From positions 1 through 38,204 of the forward strand of contig CAYFZO010000020.1 of NCBI GenBank assembly GCA_964347615.1: DNA of 38,204 nt, written 5' to 3'. Shown in pieces: positions 24,261-32,611 of the stretch; the stretch's first letter is position 1; every line of letters begins with the position of its first letter. The DNA is from CAYFZO01 sp964347615. Its GTDB lineage: Bacteria; Pseudomonadota; Gammaproteobacteria; Poriferisulfidales; Oxydemutatoraceae. The notes under the pieces were generated by a model. The model saw nothing but the letters and a program-made list of their open reading frames with translations. It was not told the origin of the DNA and searched no databases. The position numbers and the translations under genes are program-made.

Positions 24261-25934
24261 ATGCCTGATGGTCCGAAGCAAACGGCGTCCGGCGCACACC
24301 GCCGTCGTCTCGGCGCCGCGGTGCGCCGAGCCGCGGTCTGTCTGCTCGTGTTCTGTTGCCACTCGGCCGCCGCGGTCGAATCGCGTCCGCACGGCGACGG
24401 ACAAGCTTGGGAGCAAGCGGTCGCCGCACTGAACGCGAAAGGCTTTGCCGCCAAAATCAAGGCGGCGGACGCGTTGCTCGGTTTCGACCATCCGCAGGTC
24501 AAGCCGATTCTGGAAACTTGGCTGGTGGGTCTGTTATACGTCCGGAAATCGGATAAACGGGTCGTTTTGGCGGCGGAACGCGACGGCGGCTTTGCGTTGC
24601 GCGACGCCGTCACCGGCGATGACCTGGGGCCGGCGCGCAAGCGGGAGATTAAGAAGATCAAGATCAACAACCGCTTGCGCAAGAAGTTGCGGGAAGCGCT
24701 GGCCGTTCTCGGCGTCAGGAACCCGGACCCGGAAGAGCGCCTCGCCGCGGTCAAGCAGCTTCGTGACACCATGGATCCCGGCGCTTTGGATCTGTTGCGC
24801 GCTGCGGCCGACGAGGAAACCGACCCACGCGTGCGCGAGGTGATTGCGGAGATCTTCGCGTTGGAGGCGCTTGCCGGCGACGACGCCGCGCGTCGGCTCG
24901 AAGCGGTCGAGACGCTCGGTGCCAGCCTGCGGCTTGAGACCTACAACGAGCTGAGGTCGTTGAGCGAGGATGAGCAGGAGGACGAGTTCATTCGAGAGAA
25001 GGCCGGCAAGGCCGCCGACCGGGTCAAGATGAAGCGCGACGTTTTTGCGGTCGGCGAGACGATTTTTTTCGGCGTCAGCCTGGGGTCGGTGCTGATGCTC
25101 GCCGCCATCGGGCTGGCAATCACGTTCGGCGTCATGGGGGTTATCAACATGGCGCACGGGGAGCTGATCATGCTCGGGGCGTACACCGCCTACGTGATGC
25201 AGCTGCTGCTGCCCGGTCAGGTCGGCGCCGCCTTGCTGCTCGCGATTCCGGTTGCATTCCTGGTGTCGGGCGGGGTCGGGGTTCTGCTCGAACAGACCGT
25301 GATCCGGTTTCTTTACGGGCGGGCTCTTGAAACCCTGCTCGCGACCTTCGGTATCAGCCTGATTCTGCAGCAATTGGTGCGGACCGTGTTTTCTCCGCTG
25401 AACCGCCCCGTTTCAACCCCCGACTGGATGAGCGGCGCGTTGCAGATCAACGACGCGTTCTCGCTGACCTACAGCCGCCTTTACATCCTGCTCTTCAGCT
25501 TGCTGGTGTTCGCGGTTTTGCTGTTCGTCGTCAAGCAGACGAAGTTCGGCTTGCAGTTGCGGGCGACTTCGCAGAACCGCCCGATGGCGAAAGCGATGGG
25601 GGTGCGCAGCGGACGGGTGGACGCGCTGACTTTCGGACTGGGGTCCGGCATCGCCGGCATCGCCGGCGTCGGGTTGTCCCAGCTGACCAACGTCGGCCCC
25701 AACATGGGGCAAGCCTACATCATCGATTCTTTCATGGTGATCGTGTTCGGCGGCACCGGCAACCTGTGGGGCGTTCTGTACGCGAGCATGTTTCTCGGCA
25801 CGATCAACAAGATCTTTGAACCCTACACCGGAGCGATGCTGGCCAAGATCATGGTGTTGGTGTTCATCATCCTGTTCATCCAGAAAAAGCCGCGCGGGCT
25901 GTTTCCGCAAAGAGGCCGCGCCGCGGACGGTTGA
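24261..25934 (+). CDS. urtB: Urea ABC transporter, permease UrtB
   Basis: One of the two channel proteins of the urea importer, 557 residues. As usual for UrtB it has a signal-like hydrophobic segment (about 22-38) and a large periplasmic helical domain (about 40-260, with HEAT-like charged helices such as PEERLAAVKQLRDT) before the LivH-type membrane domain of about eight helices. The permease signature is GVMGVINMAHGELIMLGAY near residue 290. FGGTGNLWGVLYAS near 495 and KPRGLFPQRGR at the end are typical. The start at 24261 follows the internal terminator closely; it has only a weak GAGAG Shine-Dalgarno. urtC follows after three bases. Confidence 0.95.
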   Translation: MPDGPKQTASGAHRRRLGAAVRRAAVCLLVFCCHSAAAVESRPHGDGQAWEQAVAALNAKGFAAKIKAADALLGFDHPQVKPILETWLVGLLYVRKSDKRVVLAAERDGGFALRDAVTGDDLGPARKREIKKIKINNRLRKKLREALAVLGVRNPDPEERLAAVKQLRDTMDPGALDLLRAAADEETDPRVREVIAEIFALEALAGDDAARRLEAVETLGASLRLETYNELRSLSEDEQEDEFIREKAGKAADRVKMKRDVFAVGETIFFGVSLGSVLMLAAIGLAITFGVMGVINMAHGELIMLGAYTAYVMQLLLPGQVGAALLLAIPVAFLVSGGVGVLLEQTVIRFLYGRALETLLATFGISLILQQLVRTVFSPLNRPVSTPDWMSGALQINDAFSLTYSRLYILLFSLLVFAVLLFVVKQTKFGLQLRATSQNRPMAKAMGVRSGRVDALTFGLGSGIAGIAGVGLSQLTNVGPNMGQAYIIDSFMVIVFGGTGNLWGVLYASMFLGTINKIFEPYTGAMLAKIMVLVFIILFIQKKPRGLFPQRGRAADG

Positions 25935-25937
25935 GCC

Positions 25938-27062
25938 GTGCTGTTTCGACGGTTGATTGCCGCGGACCGCGGCGGAAGGTGGTTGTTGGCGACGCTGGGG
26001 GCGGTGCTGCTCGCCGCGCCCGCGCTGCATCTCTGGACGCCGCCGGATTTTCCGTTGCACGTCCCGGCTTACGTCATCCCCGTAATCGGCAAGTATTTCT
26101 GCTACGCGATGCTGGCGTTGGCGCTGGATCTGATTTGGGGTTACTGCGGCATCCTGAGTCTCGGGCACGGTGCTTTTTTTGCACTGGGCGGTTACGCGAT
26201 GGGCATGCATCTGATGCGCCAGATCGGCGACCGTGGGGTCTACGGTCACCCCGAACTGCCCGATTTCATGGTGTTCTTGAACTGGGATTCGCTGCCGTGG
26301 TACTGGTTCGGCTTTGACTCGGTGTTGTTCACGCTGCTGATGGTGGTGTTGGCGCCGGGCGCGCTGGCGTTCGTTTTCGGCTGGTTCGCGTTCCGCTCGC
26401 GCGTCACCGGCGTGTATCTCTCGATCATCACTCAGGCTTTCACCTTCGCGCTGATGCTCGCCTTCTTCCGCAACGAGATGGGGTTCGGCGGCAACAACGG
26501 GCTGACCGATTTCAAGGACTTCCTGGGATTCAGCTTGCACAGCGACGGTATGCGCGTCGCCTTGTTTTTCGCTTCGGGCGTCTTGTTGCTGATGACTTAC
26601 CTGTTTTGTCGCTGGTTGGTGCAGTCGAAGGTCGGGCGCGTCGCGTTGGTCTTGCGCGACTGTGAAGACAAGGCGCGTTTCCTGGGCTACCGCGCCGAGC
26701 ATTACAAGCTGTTCCTGTTCACCGTCTCGGCGATGATCGCCGGTGTCGCCGGCGCCTTGTACGTGCCGCAGGTCGGCATCATCAATCCCGGTGAGTTCTC
26801 ACCGATCAACTCGATCGAGATTGCGGTCTGGGTCAGCGCCGGCGGACGCGGCACTTTGTACGGCGCGGTCATCGGCGCTTTGGCCGTGAATTACGCCAAG
26901 ACCGTGTTCACCACGGTGATGCCCGAACTGTGGCTGTTCGCGCTCGGCGGCATCTTCGTCGCGGTGACCCTGTTCATGCCGAAAGGCTTGGTCGGGCTGT
27001 TCAGCCGGAACAAGCAGGTCGGCGCCGCGCCGTCCGCGCCGGCGAAAGAGGTTTCACGATGA
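25938..27062 (+). CDS. urtC: Urea ABC transporter, permease UrtC
   Basis: The LivM-type partner of UrtB, 374 residues with about nine to ten transmembrane helices. Family features include LDLIWGYCGILSLGHGAFFALGG near residue 70, the SIITQAFTF segment, FGGNNGLTDFKD near 185, and the cytoplasmic loop LRDCEDKARFLGYR that contacts the ATPases. It ends with FMPKGLVGLF, also typical. Start is GTG at 25938, three bases after the urtB stop. Its stop overlaps the urtD start (ATGA), indicating coupled translation. Confidence 0.95.
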   Translation: MLFRRLIAADRGGRWLLATLGAVLLAAPALHLWTPPDFPLHVPAYVIPVIGKYFCYAMLALALDLIWGYCGILSLGHGAFFALGGYAMGMHLMRQIGDRGVYGHPELPDFMVFLNWDSLPWYWFGFDSVLFTLLMVVLAPGALAFVFGWFAFRSRVTGVYLSIITQAFTFALMLAFFRNEMGFGGNNGLTDFKDFLGFSLHSDGMRVALFFASGVLLLMTYLFCRWLVQSKVGRVALVLRDCEDKARFLGYRAEHYKLFLFTVSAMIAGVAGALYVPQVGIINPGEFSPINSIEIAVWVSAGGRGTLYGAVIGALAVNYAKTVFTTVMPELWLFALGGIFVAVTLFMPKGLVGLFSRNKQVGAAPSAPAKEVSR

Positions 27063-27808
27063 TCGAAGGCGAGGACAAGATCCTCGACGTCGAGGAGGTT
27101 ACCGTCAGCTTCGACGGCTTCAAGGCGCTCGACCGCCTCTCCTTGCACGTCGAGGGCGGTGAGTTGCGTTGCATCATCGGGCCCAACGGCGCCGGCAAGA
27201 CCACGTTGATTGACGTCATCACGGGCAAGACCAAACCCGACCACGGCGCGGTGACCCTGGGCCGTCATCTGGATCTGCTGTTGCTGGACGAGGCGCAGAT
27301 TGCGACCGCCGGAATCGGGAGGAAGTTTCAGAAGCCGACCGTGTTCGAGAATCTGACGGTGTTCGACAACCTCGAGTTGGCGATGCACGGCGACAAGCGC
27401 GTGCGCGCGTCGCTGTTTGCCGCAGCGACGTCCGAGGCCCGCGAGAACATCGAGGAGGTCATGGAGACGGTCGGGCTTTCCGGTTTCAGTGCAAGGCAGG
27501 CTGGAACCTTGGCGCACGGACAGAAGCAATGGTTGGAGCTGGGCATGCTGGTCATGCAGCAGCCGAAGCTGCTGCTGGTCGACGAACCCGTCGCCGGCAT
27601 GACGCAGCAGGAAATCGAGCACACCAGTGAGTTGCTGGTGTCGCTGGCAGGCGACTGCACGGTGATCGTGATCGAGCACGACATGGAGTTCGTGCGCTCG
27701 ATCGCGCGCCGCGTCAGCGTTCTGCACGAGGGAAGGGTGCTCGCCGAAGGCAGCATGGAAACGATCCAGAACAACCCCGAAGTCATCGAGGTCTACCTCG
27801 GGGACTGA
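27059..27808 (+). CDS. urtD: Urea ABC transporter, ATPase UrtD
   Basis: A LivG-type ATPase of 249 residues that energises urea import. Walker A is GPNGAGKT near residue 41, the Q-loop sits in GRKFQKPTVFENLTV, and the signature is LAHGQKQWLELGM, a variant characteristic of UrtD. Walker B is LLLVDEPVAGM, and the switch histidine is in VIEHDMEF. Open frame continues upstream of the start, but the ATG at 27059 overlaps the urtC stop and gives the normal N-terminus. No odd features are seen. Confidence 0.96.
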   Translation: MIEGEDKILDVEEVTVSFDGFKALDRLSLHVEGGELRCIIGPNGAGKTTLIDVITGKTKPDHGAVTLGRHLDLLLLDEAQIATAGIGRKFQKPTVFENLTVFDNLELAMHGDKRVRASLFAAATSEARENIEEVMETVGLSGFSARQAGTLAHGQKQWLELGMLVMQQPKLLLVDEPVAGMTQQEIEHTSELLVSLAGDCTVIVIEHDMEFVRSIARRVSVLHEGRVLAEGSMETIQNNPEVIEVYLGD

Positions 27809-27827
27809 GCAACGGAAGGCGGACCCC

Positions 27828-28523
27828 ATGCTGCACGTCGAAGCGCTCAATCAGTACTACGAAGGCAGTCACATCCTGCGCGACCTGAGCGTCACCGCGC
27901 CGAAGGGGGCTTGCACCTGCCTGATGGGCAGGAACGGCATGGGCAAGACCACCTTGCTTAAGTGCATCATGGGCTTGCTGCCGATTCGCTCCGGCGTCGT
28001 CGAGTTTGAAGGGGACGACCTCACCCGGCGTCCGGCGGAGACGCGCGCGCCGTGCGGCATCGGTTACGTACCCCAAGGGCGCATGATCTTTCCTTTGCTC
28101 AGCGTCGAGGAGAACCTGCGCGTCGGTCTGTCGGCGCGCAACAAGGGCCGCCGCGGGATTCCCGACCTGGTGTTTGAGATTTTTCCGGTGCTCGCCGAGA
28201 TGCGCCGGCGTCTCGGCGGCGATTTGTCCGGCGGGCAGCAGCAGCAGCTTGCGATTGCGCGCAGCTTGGTGATCGAGCCGCGCCTTCTGATTCTCGACGA
28301 GCCGACCGAGGGGATACAGCCGAACATCGTCCACGAGATCGGCAACGTCATCAAGCGTTTGAACCGCGAGCTCGGACTGACCATATTGCTCGCCGAACAG
28401 AAGCTGAACTTTACGAAACAAGTTGCGGATAATTACTTCGTCATGGTAAAAGGGCAGGTCGTTTCTTCGGGTGCGATTGACGCGCTGGACGACCACGTCG
28501 TCAATCGCTATTTGACGGTGTGA
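27828..28523 (+). CDS. urtE: Urea ABC transporter, ATPase UrtE
   Basis: A LivF-type ATPase of 231 residues, the second motor subunit. The N-terminus MLHVEALNQYYEGSHILRDL is diagnostic of UrtE. Walker A is GRNGMGKT near residue 34, the signature LSGGQQQQLAIAR near 133 and Walker B LLILDEPTEGIQPNI near 154. The switch position carries Gln in LLAEQKL, as is normal for LivF/UrtE. It starts at ATG 27828 with GGAAGG upstream, 19 bases after urtD. Confidence 0.96.
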   Translation: MLHVEALNQYYEGSHILRDLSVTAPKGACTCLMGRNGMGKTTLLKCIMGLLPIRSGVVEFEGDDLTRRPAETRAPCGIGYVPQGRMIFPLLSVEENLRVGLSARNKGRRGIPDLVFEIFPVLAEMRRRLGGDLSGGQQQQLAIARSLVIEPRLLILDEPTEGIQPNIVHEIGNVIKRLNRELGLTILLAEQKLNFTKQVADNYFVMVKGQVVSSGAIDALDDHVVNRYLTV

Positions 28524-28553
28524 CACCGTCTGACTTCACGGGAGGTAGCATTT

Positions 28554-28862
28554 ATGAACAAGCGAATATCGCGTTTTGCGTTGTGGCCGTGCGGCCTGTT
28601 TCCGGCGGCGCTCACCGCGCACGTGCCGGGTTCGACCCAAGGTGCGTCTTCGGGTACGTTCCCGGGCGCCGAGCACTGCGCGTTCGGCTGGTCTTGCACC
28701 TGGCACGCTTTTGAACATCTGTTTGCGGCGGTACCGCCGCTCGGGTATTTGACCATTGGGACCATCGGGGCCATCGGCGTCGGGTTGCTGGCGGTAGGAA
28801 GCCTCGCGTTGCGGCGTCTTGCGGCGAAGGGCTTTCAAAGGCGGATGACGCCCGCGGGCTGA
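28554..28862 (+). CDS. Small secreted or membrane protein between urt and ure genes
   Basis: A 102-residue protein I do not recognise. It has a signal-like N-terminus (MNKRISRFALWP, then a hydrophobic stretch to about 23), a middle part with three Cys/His-containing groups (EHCAFGWSCTWHAFEH at about 40-55), and a C-terminal helix at 63-85 followed by RRLAAKGFQRR. The start has a good GGGAGGT Shine-Dalgarno, and the gene is packed between urtE and ureD, so it is probably expressed. The two Cys and three His in the middle could bind a metal, and nickel would fit the setting, but this is speculation. It is not a recognisable HupE/UreJ. Confidence 0.65.
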   Translation: MNKRISRFALWPCGLFPAALTAHVPGSTQGASSGTFPGAEHCAFGWSCTWHAFEHLFAAVPPLGYLTIGTIGAIGVGLLAVGSLALRRLAAKGFQRRMTPAG

Positions 28863-28868
28863 ACCGGG

Positions 28869-29684
28869 ATGCGAGAGGTTTGGCGGGCCAATCTGGACCT
28901 GCGGTTCGAGCGCAGGGGTGCGCGCACCGTGATCGGCGCGTCCCGCCACCGCGGGCCGTTGCGCGTGCAACGACCTTTTTACCCGGAAAGCGGCCTGTGC
29001 CACACCTACCTGCTGCACCCGCCGGGCGGGTTGGTCGGGGGCGATCGGCTGCGGATAGACGTTTACGCCGGCGCCGGCGCCGAGGTGTTGCTGACCACGC
29101 CGGCGGCGGGCAAGTTTTATCGCAGTCTCGGGCGACAAGCGCAACAGCGTCAACGCCTGTCGGTCGCCGAAGGCGCTTGCTGCGAATGGTTGCCGCAGGA
29201 GAACATCCTGTTCGACGGCGCGTTGTCTCTGTCTGCCACTGACGTCGAACTTGCGCCCGGCGCGAGGTTTATCGGCTGGGAAATCGGCGGGCTCGGCCGC
29301 CCCGCGTCCAAGGCGCCGTACCGTCGCGGTCGGCACGACCAGCGCTTTGCGATTTACCGCGACGGGCGCTTGTTCTACTTGGAGCGGATGAAGCTCGACG
29401 GCGCCGACGGCGCTTACCGTGCGGCGTGGGGACTGAGAGGCCGTTGCGTGTCGGGGATGCTGATTGCGACGCCCGCCGACGCTGCCGCCTTGGCCGCGGC
29501 GCGGTCGGTCGCCGCCGCTTGCGACGACGTTACCGCGTGCACCTTGATCGAAGACGTTTTGCTGTGCCGTTGTCTGGGCGACGACGTGCAAAGCGCGCGG
29601 CGTTACCTGGCGCGGCTGTGGGACGCGCTGCGCCCGCTTGTCGTCGGGCGTGAAGCCTGCACGCCGCGGATCTGGCTGACTTGA
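28869..29684 (+). CDS. ureD: Urease accessory protein UreD
   Basis: The scaffold (UreH/UreD) that binds apo-urease and, with UreF and UreG, opens the way for nickel delivery. It is 271 residues, normal length. Family wording includes RHRGPLRVQRPFYPE near residue 25, LLHPPGGLVGGDRL near 48, LLTTPAAGKFYRS near 75 and WLPQENILFDGA near 107. It is a soluble cytoplasmic protein with a beta-rich sequence. It starts at ATG 28869, six bases after the small membrane protein gene, and ureA follows after six bases. Confidence 0.95.
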   Translation: MREVWRANLDLRFERRGARTVIGASRHRGPLRVQRPFYPESGLCHTYLLHPPGGLVGGDRLRIDVYAGAGAEVLLTTPAAGKFYRSLGRQAQQRQRLSVAEGACCEWLPQENILFDGALSLSATDVELAPGARFIGWEIGGLGRPASKAPYRRGRHDQRFAIYRDGRLFYLERMKLDGADGAYRAAWGLRGRCVSGMLIATPADAAALAAARSVAAACDDVTACTLIEDVLLCRCLGDDVQSARRYLARLWDALRPLVVGREACTPRIWLT

Positions 29685-29690
29685 AGCGCG

Positions 29691-29993
29691 ATGGAACTGA
29701 CCCCCAGGGAAAAAGACAAGCTGCTGGTGTTCACCGCGGCGCTGCTCGCCGAACGGCGCAAGCAACGCGGCTTGGCGTTGAATTACCCGGAAGCGGTCGC
29801 GTACATTTCGGCGGCGATCATGGAAGGCGCCCGCGAAGGGAAGAGCGTCGCCGAGTTGATGGCTTACGGCAAGACGCTGCTGAAGGCCGACGACGTGATG
29901 GAAGGCGTGCCTGAGATGTTGCGCGAAGTCCAGGTCGAAGCGACTTTTCCGGACGGGACCAAGTTGGTCACCGTTCACGAGCCGATCGTATAG
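29691..29993 (+). CDS. ureA: Urease gamma subunit UreA
   Basis: The smallest structural urease subunit, exactly the usual 100 residues. It opens MELTPREKDKLLVFTAALLAE and ends with FPDGTKLVTVHEPIV, both textbook for UreA; the VPEMLREVQVEATFPDGTK strand packs against UreC. The Shine-Dalgarno is weak, which fits translational coupling to ureD six bases upstream. UreA, UreB and UreC assemble as a trimer of trimers in the cytoplasm. Confidence 0.97.
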   Translation: MELTPREKDKLLVFTAALLAERRKQRGLALNYPEAVAYISAAIMEGAREGKSVAELMAYGKTLLKADDVMEGVPEMLREVQVEATFPDGTKLVTVHEPIV

Positions 29994-30011
29994 CTTGTAT
30001 AGGGGGGCGGC

Positions 30012-30323
30012 GTGATACCGGGTGAAGTGCTGGTCGCCGAGGGCGACGTCGAGATCAATCCGGGGCGTGAAACGATCCGCCTCAAGGTCGCCAACACCGG
30101 CGACCGCCCGATACAGGTCGGTTCGCATTACCATTTTTTCGAGGTCAACGACGCGCTGGAGTTTGACCGCGACGCCGCGCGCGGGTTCAGGTTGAACGTG
30201 CCCGCCGGCACCGCGGTTCGCTTCGAGCCTGGCTACAGCCGCGACGTCGAGCTGGTCGCCTACGCCGGCAAGCGCGAGGTCTACGGCTTTCAGGGCAAGG
30301 TGATGGGGGCGTTGGACAAGTGA
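30012..30323 (+). CDS. ureB: Urease beta subunit UreB
   Basis: The 103-residue beta subunit of urease. It begins MIPGEVLVAEGDVEINPGRE and includes the family core VANTGDRPIQVGSHYHFFEVN near residue 30 and FEPGYSRDVELVAYAGKREVYGF near 75. Start is GTG at 30012, preceded by a purine-rich GGGGGGCGG. It stabilises the active-site flap region of UreC. A 136-base gap before ureC is unusually long for this operon. Confidence 0.97.
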   Translation: MIPGEVLVAEGDVEINPGRETIRLKVANTGDRPIQVGSHYHFFEVNDALEFDRDAARGFRLNVPAGTAVRFEPGYSRDVELVAYAGKREVYGFQGKVMGALDK

Positions 30324-30459
30324 ATCCGGGGATGAGCCTAGGCCGGGGCCGCCGCCGCAACGCCGCCGCGCCGCGACCGCCGCGGGCGGGCGGGACACAT
30401 ATATATAAGGTCGTCGCCGGGCGGGCGTCGGGAACGGTCGACGGCGGGACGGGACGACG
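30324..30459 (+). other. GC-rich spacer between ureB and ureC with an AT island
   Basis: All other ure genes nearly touch, but here 136 bases intervene. It is extremely rich in CCG/GCG runs able to fold strongly, broken by a single AT stretch ACATATATATAAGG (30395-30408) that looks like a -10 box. An internal promoter for ureC or a folding element that sets the subunit ratio are both possible; I see no clear -35. Confidence 0.35.
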
Positions 30460-32163
30460 ATGACCACCGTGGACCGCCGCGCCTACGCCGAGATGTACGG
30501 CCCGACCACCGGCGACCGGGTGCGTCTCGGCGACACCGAACTGTTGATCGAGGTCGAGAAAGACCACTGCATCTACGGCGACGAAGTCAAGTTCGGCGGC
30601 GGCAAGGTGATCCGGGACGGGATGGGACAAAGCCCGCTCGAGTCCGCACGGGTGGTTGACGCGGTCGTCACCAACGCCTTGATTCTCGACCACTGGGGCG
30701 TGGTCAAGGCCGACGTCGGCATCAAGGACGGGCGCATCGCCGGCATCGGCAAGGCCGGGAATCCGAACGTGCAACCGCAGACCGGGATTTTGATCGGCCC
30801 CGCGACCGAGGTCATCGCCGGTGAAGGCATGATCCTGACCGCGGGCGCGGTGGACGCGCACATCCACTTCATCTGCCCGCAGCAGATCGAAGAGGCGCTG
30901 ACGTCGGGCGTCACCACGATGCTCGGTGGCGGCACCGGCCCCGCGACCGGCACCAACGCGACGACCTGCACTCCGGGGCCGTGGAACCTCGCCCGCATGT
31001 TGCAGGCCGCCGAGGGGTTTGCGATGAACCTCGGGTTCTTGGGCAAGGGCAACAGCAGCCTGCCCCGGGCGCTCAACGAACAAGTGCGCGCCGGCGCGAT
31101 GGGACTCAAGCTGCACGAAGACTGGGGCACGACGCCTGTGTGCATAGACACCTGTCTGCAGGTCGCCGAGGAGCACGACGTGCAGGTCGCGATCCACACC
31201 GACACGCTGAACGAGTCGGGCTTCGTCGAGGACACCCTGCGCGCGTTCAAGGGACGAACCATCCACACCTACCACACCGAAGGCGCCGGCGGCGGCCACG
31301 CGCCCGATATCATCCGCGCTTGCGGGCAGGCCAACGTGCTGCCTTCGAGCACCAACCCGACCCGGCCCTATACCGTCAACACCGTCGACGAACATCTGGA
31401 TATGCTGATGGTGTGCCACCACCTCGACCCGGGGATTCCCGAGGACGTCGCGTTCGCCGAGTCGAGAATCCGCCGCGAGACGATTGCCGCCGAGGACATA
31501 CTTCACGACTTGGGCGCTTTCTCGATGATTGCCTCGGACTCCCAAGCGATGGGTCGCGTCGGCGAGGTCATCATCCGCACCTGGCAGACCGCGCATAAGA
31601 TGAAAGTCCAGCGCGGCGCGCTGCCCGAAGACCCCGCGCGCCACGACAACTTCCGCGCCCGTCGCTACGTCGCCAAATACACGATCAATCCCGCGATTAC
31701 CCACGGCATCGCCCACGAAGTCGGCTCGGTCGAGGTCGGCAAACTCGCCGACCTGGTGCTGTGGAAGCCCGCGTTCTTCGGTGTCAAGCCCAGCCTGATT
31801 ATCAAAGGCGGCATGATTGTCGCCGCCCCGATGGGCGACCCCAACGCCTCGATACCCACGCCCCAGCCGGTGCACTACCGCACGATGTTCGCCGGCTTCG
31901 GCAAGGCGCGGCAAGCGACTTGCATGAGCTTCGTCTCCGACGCCGCGCAAGAGGCGGGCGTGGCCGAGCAGCTCGGGCTCGAGCGGATGGTGGGCGTGGT
32001 CAAGGGCTGCCGCACGCTGAGCAAGAAAGACATGGTGCACAACGACTATCAACCCAAGATGGAAGTGGACCCGCAGACCTACGAAGTACGAGCCGACGGG
32101 GAACTGTTGAGTTGCGAACCCGCGAGCGAACTGCCGCTTGCGCAGCGCTACTTCCTGTTCTGA
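30460..32163 (+). CDS. ureC: Urease alpha subunit UreC (catalytic)
   Basis: The nickel-containing catalytic subunit that hydrolyses urea to ammonia and carbamate. It has 567 residues, and key positions coincide with Klebsiella urease numbering: the metal-bridging lysine that is carbamylated is Lys217 in MGLKLHEDWG, the flap cysteine is Cys319 in MVCHHLDP, and the HIH nickel pair is in AVDAHIHFICP near residue 134. Further metal and substrate histidines are in AIHTDTLNE and the HTEGAGGGHAPD region near 272. The start MTTVDRRAYAEMYGPTTGDR is standard. All catalytic residues appear intact. It depends on UreDEFG for activation. Confidence 0.98.
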   Translation: MTTVDRRAYAEMYGPTTGDRVRLGDTELLIEVEKDHCIYGDEVKFGGGKVIRDGMGQSPLESARVVDAVVTNALILDHWGVVKADVGIKDGRIAGIGKAGNPNVQPQTGILIGPATEVIAGEGMILTAGAVDAHIHFICPQQIEEALTSGVTTMLGGGTGPATGTNATTCTPGPWNLARMLQAAEGFAMNLGFLGKGNSSLPRALNEQVRAGAMGLKLHEDWGTTPVCIDTCLQVAEEHDVQVAIHTDTLNESGFVEDTLRAFKGRTIHTYHTEGAGGGHAPDIIRACGQANVLPSSTNPTRPYTVNTVDEHLDMLMVCHHLDPGIPEDVAFAESRIRRETIAAEDILHDLGAFSMIASDSQAMGRVGEVIIRTWQTAHKMKVQRGALPEDPARHDNFRARRYVAKYTINPAITHGIAHEVGSVEVGKLADLVLWKPAFFGVKPSLIIKGGMIVAAPMGDPNASIPTPQPVHYRTMFAGFGKARQATCMSFVSDAAQEAGVAEQLGLERMVGVVKGCRTLSKKDMVHNDYQPKMEVDPQTYEVRADGELLSCEPASELPLAQRYFLF

Positions 32164-32167
32164 GGCG

Positions 32168-32602
32168 ATGCTTGAACTGACCCGCAAGATCAAGCCTTGC
32201 CCGACCGAGCTGAGTTTGACCCTGGGTTACGACCAGCGCAGCAAGAGCCGCCTGCGCGCGACCTTGGACCAAGGAGGCGAAGCCGGCGTCTTTCTGCCGC
32301 GCGGCAGCGTGCTGAACGACGGTGATTACCTCGGCGACGAGAACGGGCAGGCGGTCAAGATCATCGCCGCGGCGGAAGCGGTCTCGGAAGCGAGTTGTCC
32401 CGACGCCTTGCACTTCGCGCGCGCCTGCTACCACTTGGGCAACCGGCACGTCGCGTTGCAGATTCTGCCCGGGCGTTTGCGCTATCGGGGAGACAAGGTG
32501 CTCGACGAGATGCTGCGCGAACTGGGGCTTGAGGTCGTCGCCAGACGACTTCCCTTCGAACCCGAGTCCGGTGCGTATCACGGCGGACACCGCCACGATT
32601 GA
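32168..32602 (+). CDS. ureE: Urease accessory protein UreE (nickel chaperone)
   Basis: A 144-residue dimeric nickel-binding chaperone that hands Ni2+ to UreG. The N-terminal peptide-binding domain (about 1-70, with KSRLRATLDQGGEAGVFLPR) is followed by the metal-binding domain with ALHFARACYHLGNRHVALQI near 82-101, which includes the conserved interface histidine. The tail HGGHRHD provides a short histidine-rich nickel site. The frame is open upstream into ureC, but ATG 32168, four bases after the ureC stop, gives the normal N-terminus. Confidence 0.95.
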   Translation: MLELTRKIKPCPTELSLTLGYDQRSKSRLRATLDQGGEAGVFLPRGSVLNDGDYLGDENGQAVKIIAAAEAVSEASCPDALHFARACYHLGNRHVALQILPGRLRYRGDKVLDEMLRELGLEVVARRLPFEPESGAYHGGHRHD

Positions 32603-32611
32603 GGCAGCGTG

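Noticed and set aside
25413..26702. 429-codon minus-strand frame opposite urtBC
   Set aside because: Antisense shadow, very rich in Gln, His and Arg, with no ribosome site; the plus strand encodes clear permeases.
28554..28862. HupE/UreJ nickel permease
   Set aside because: It has only one clear membrane helix besides the signal-like segment and lacks the HPxxGxDH motif.
30187..32193. 668-codon minus-strand frame opposite ureBC
   Set aside because: Antisense shadow of ureC; low-complexity His/Arg/Val-rich translation with no recognisable domain.
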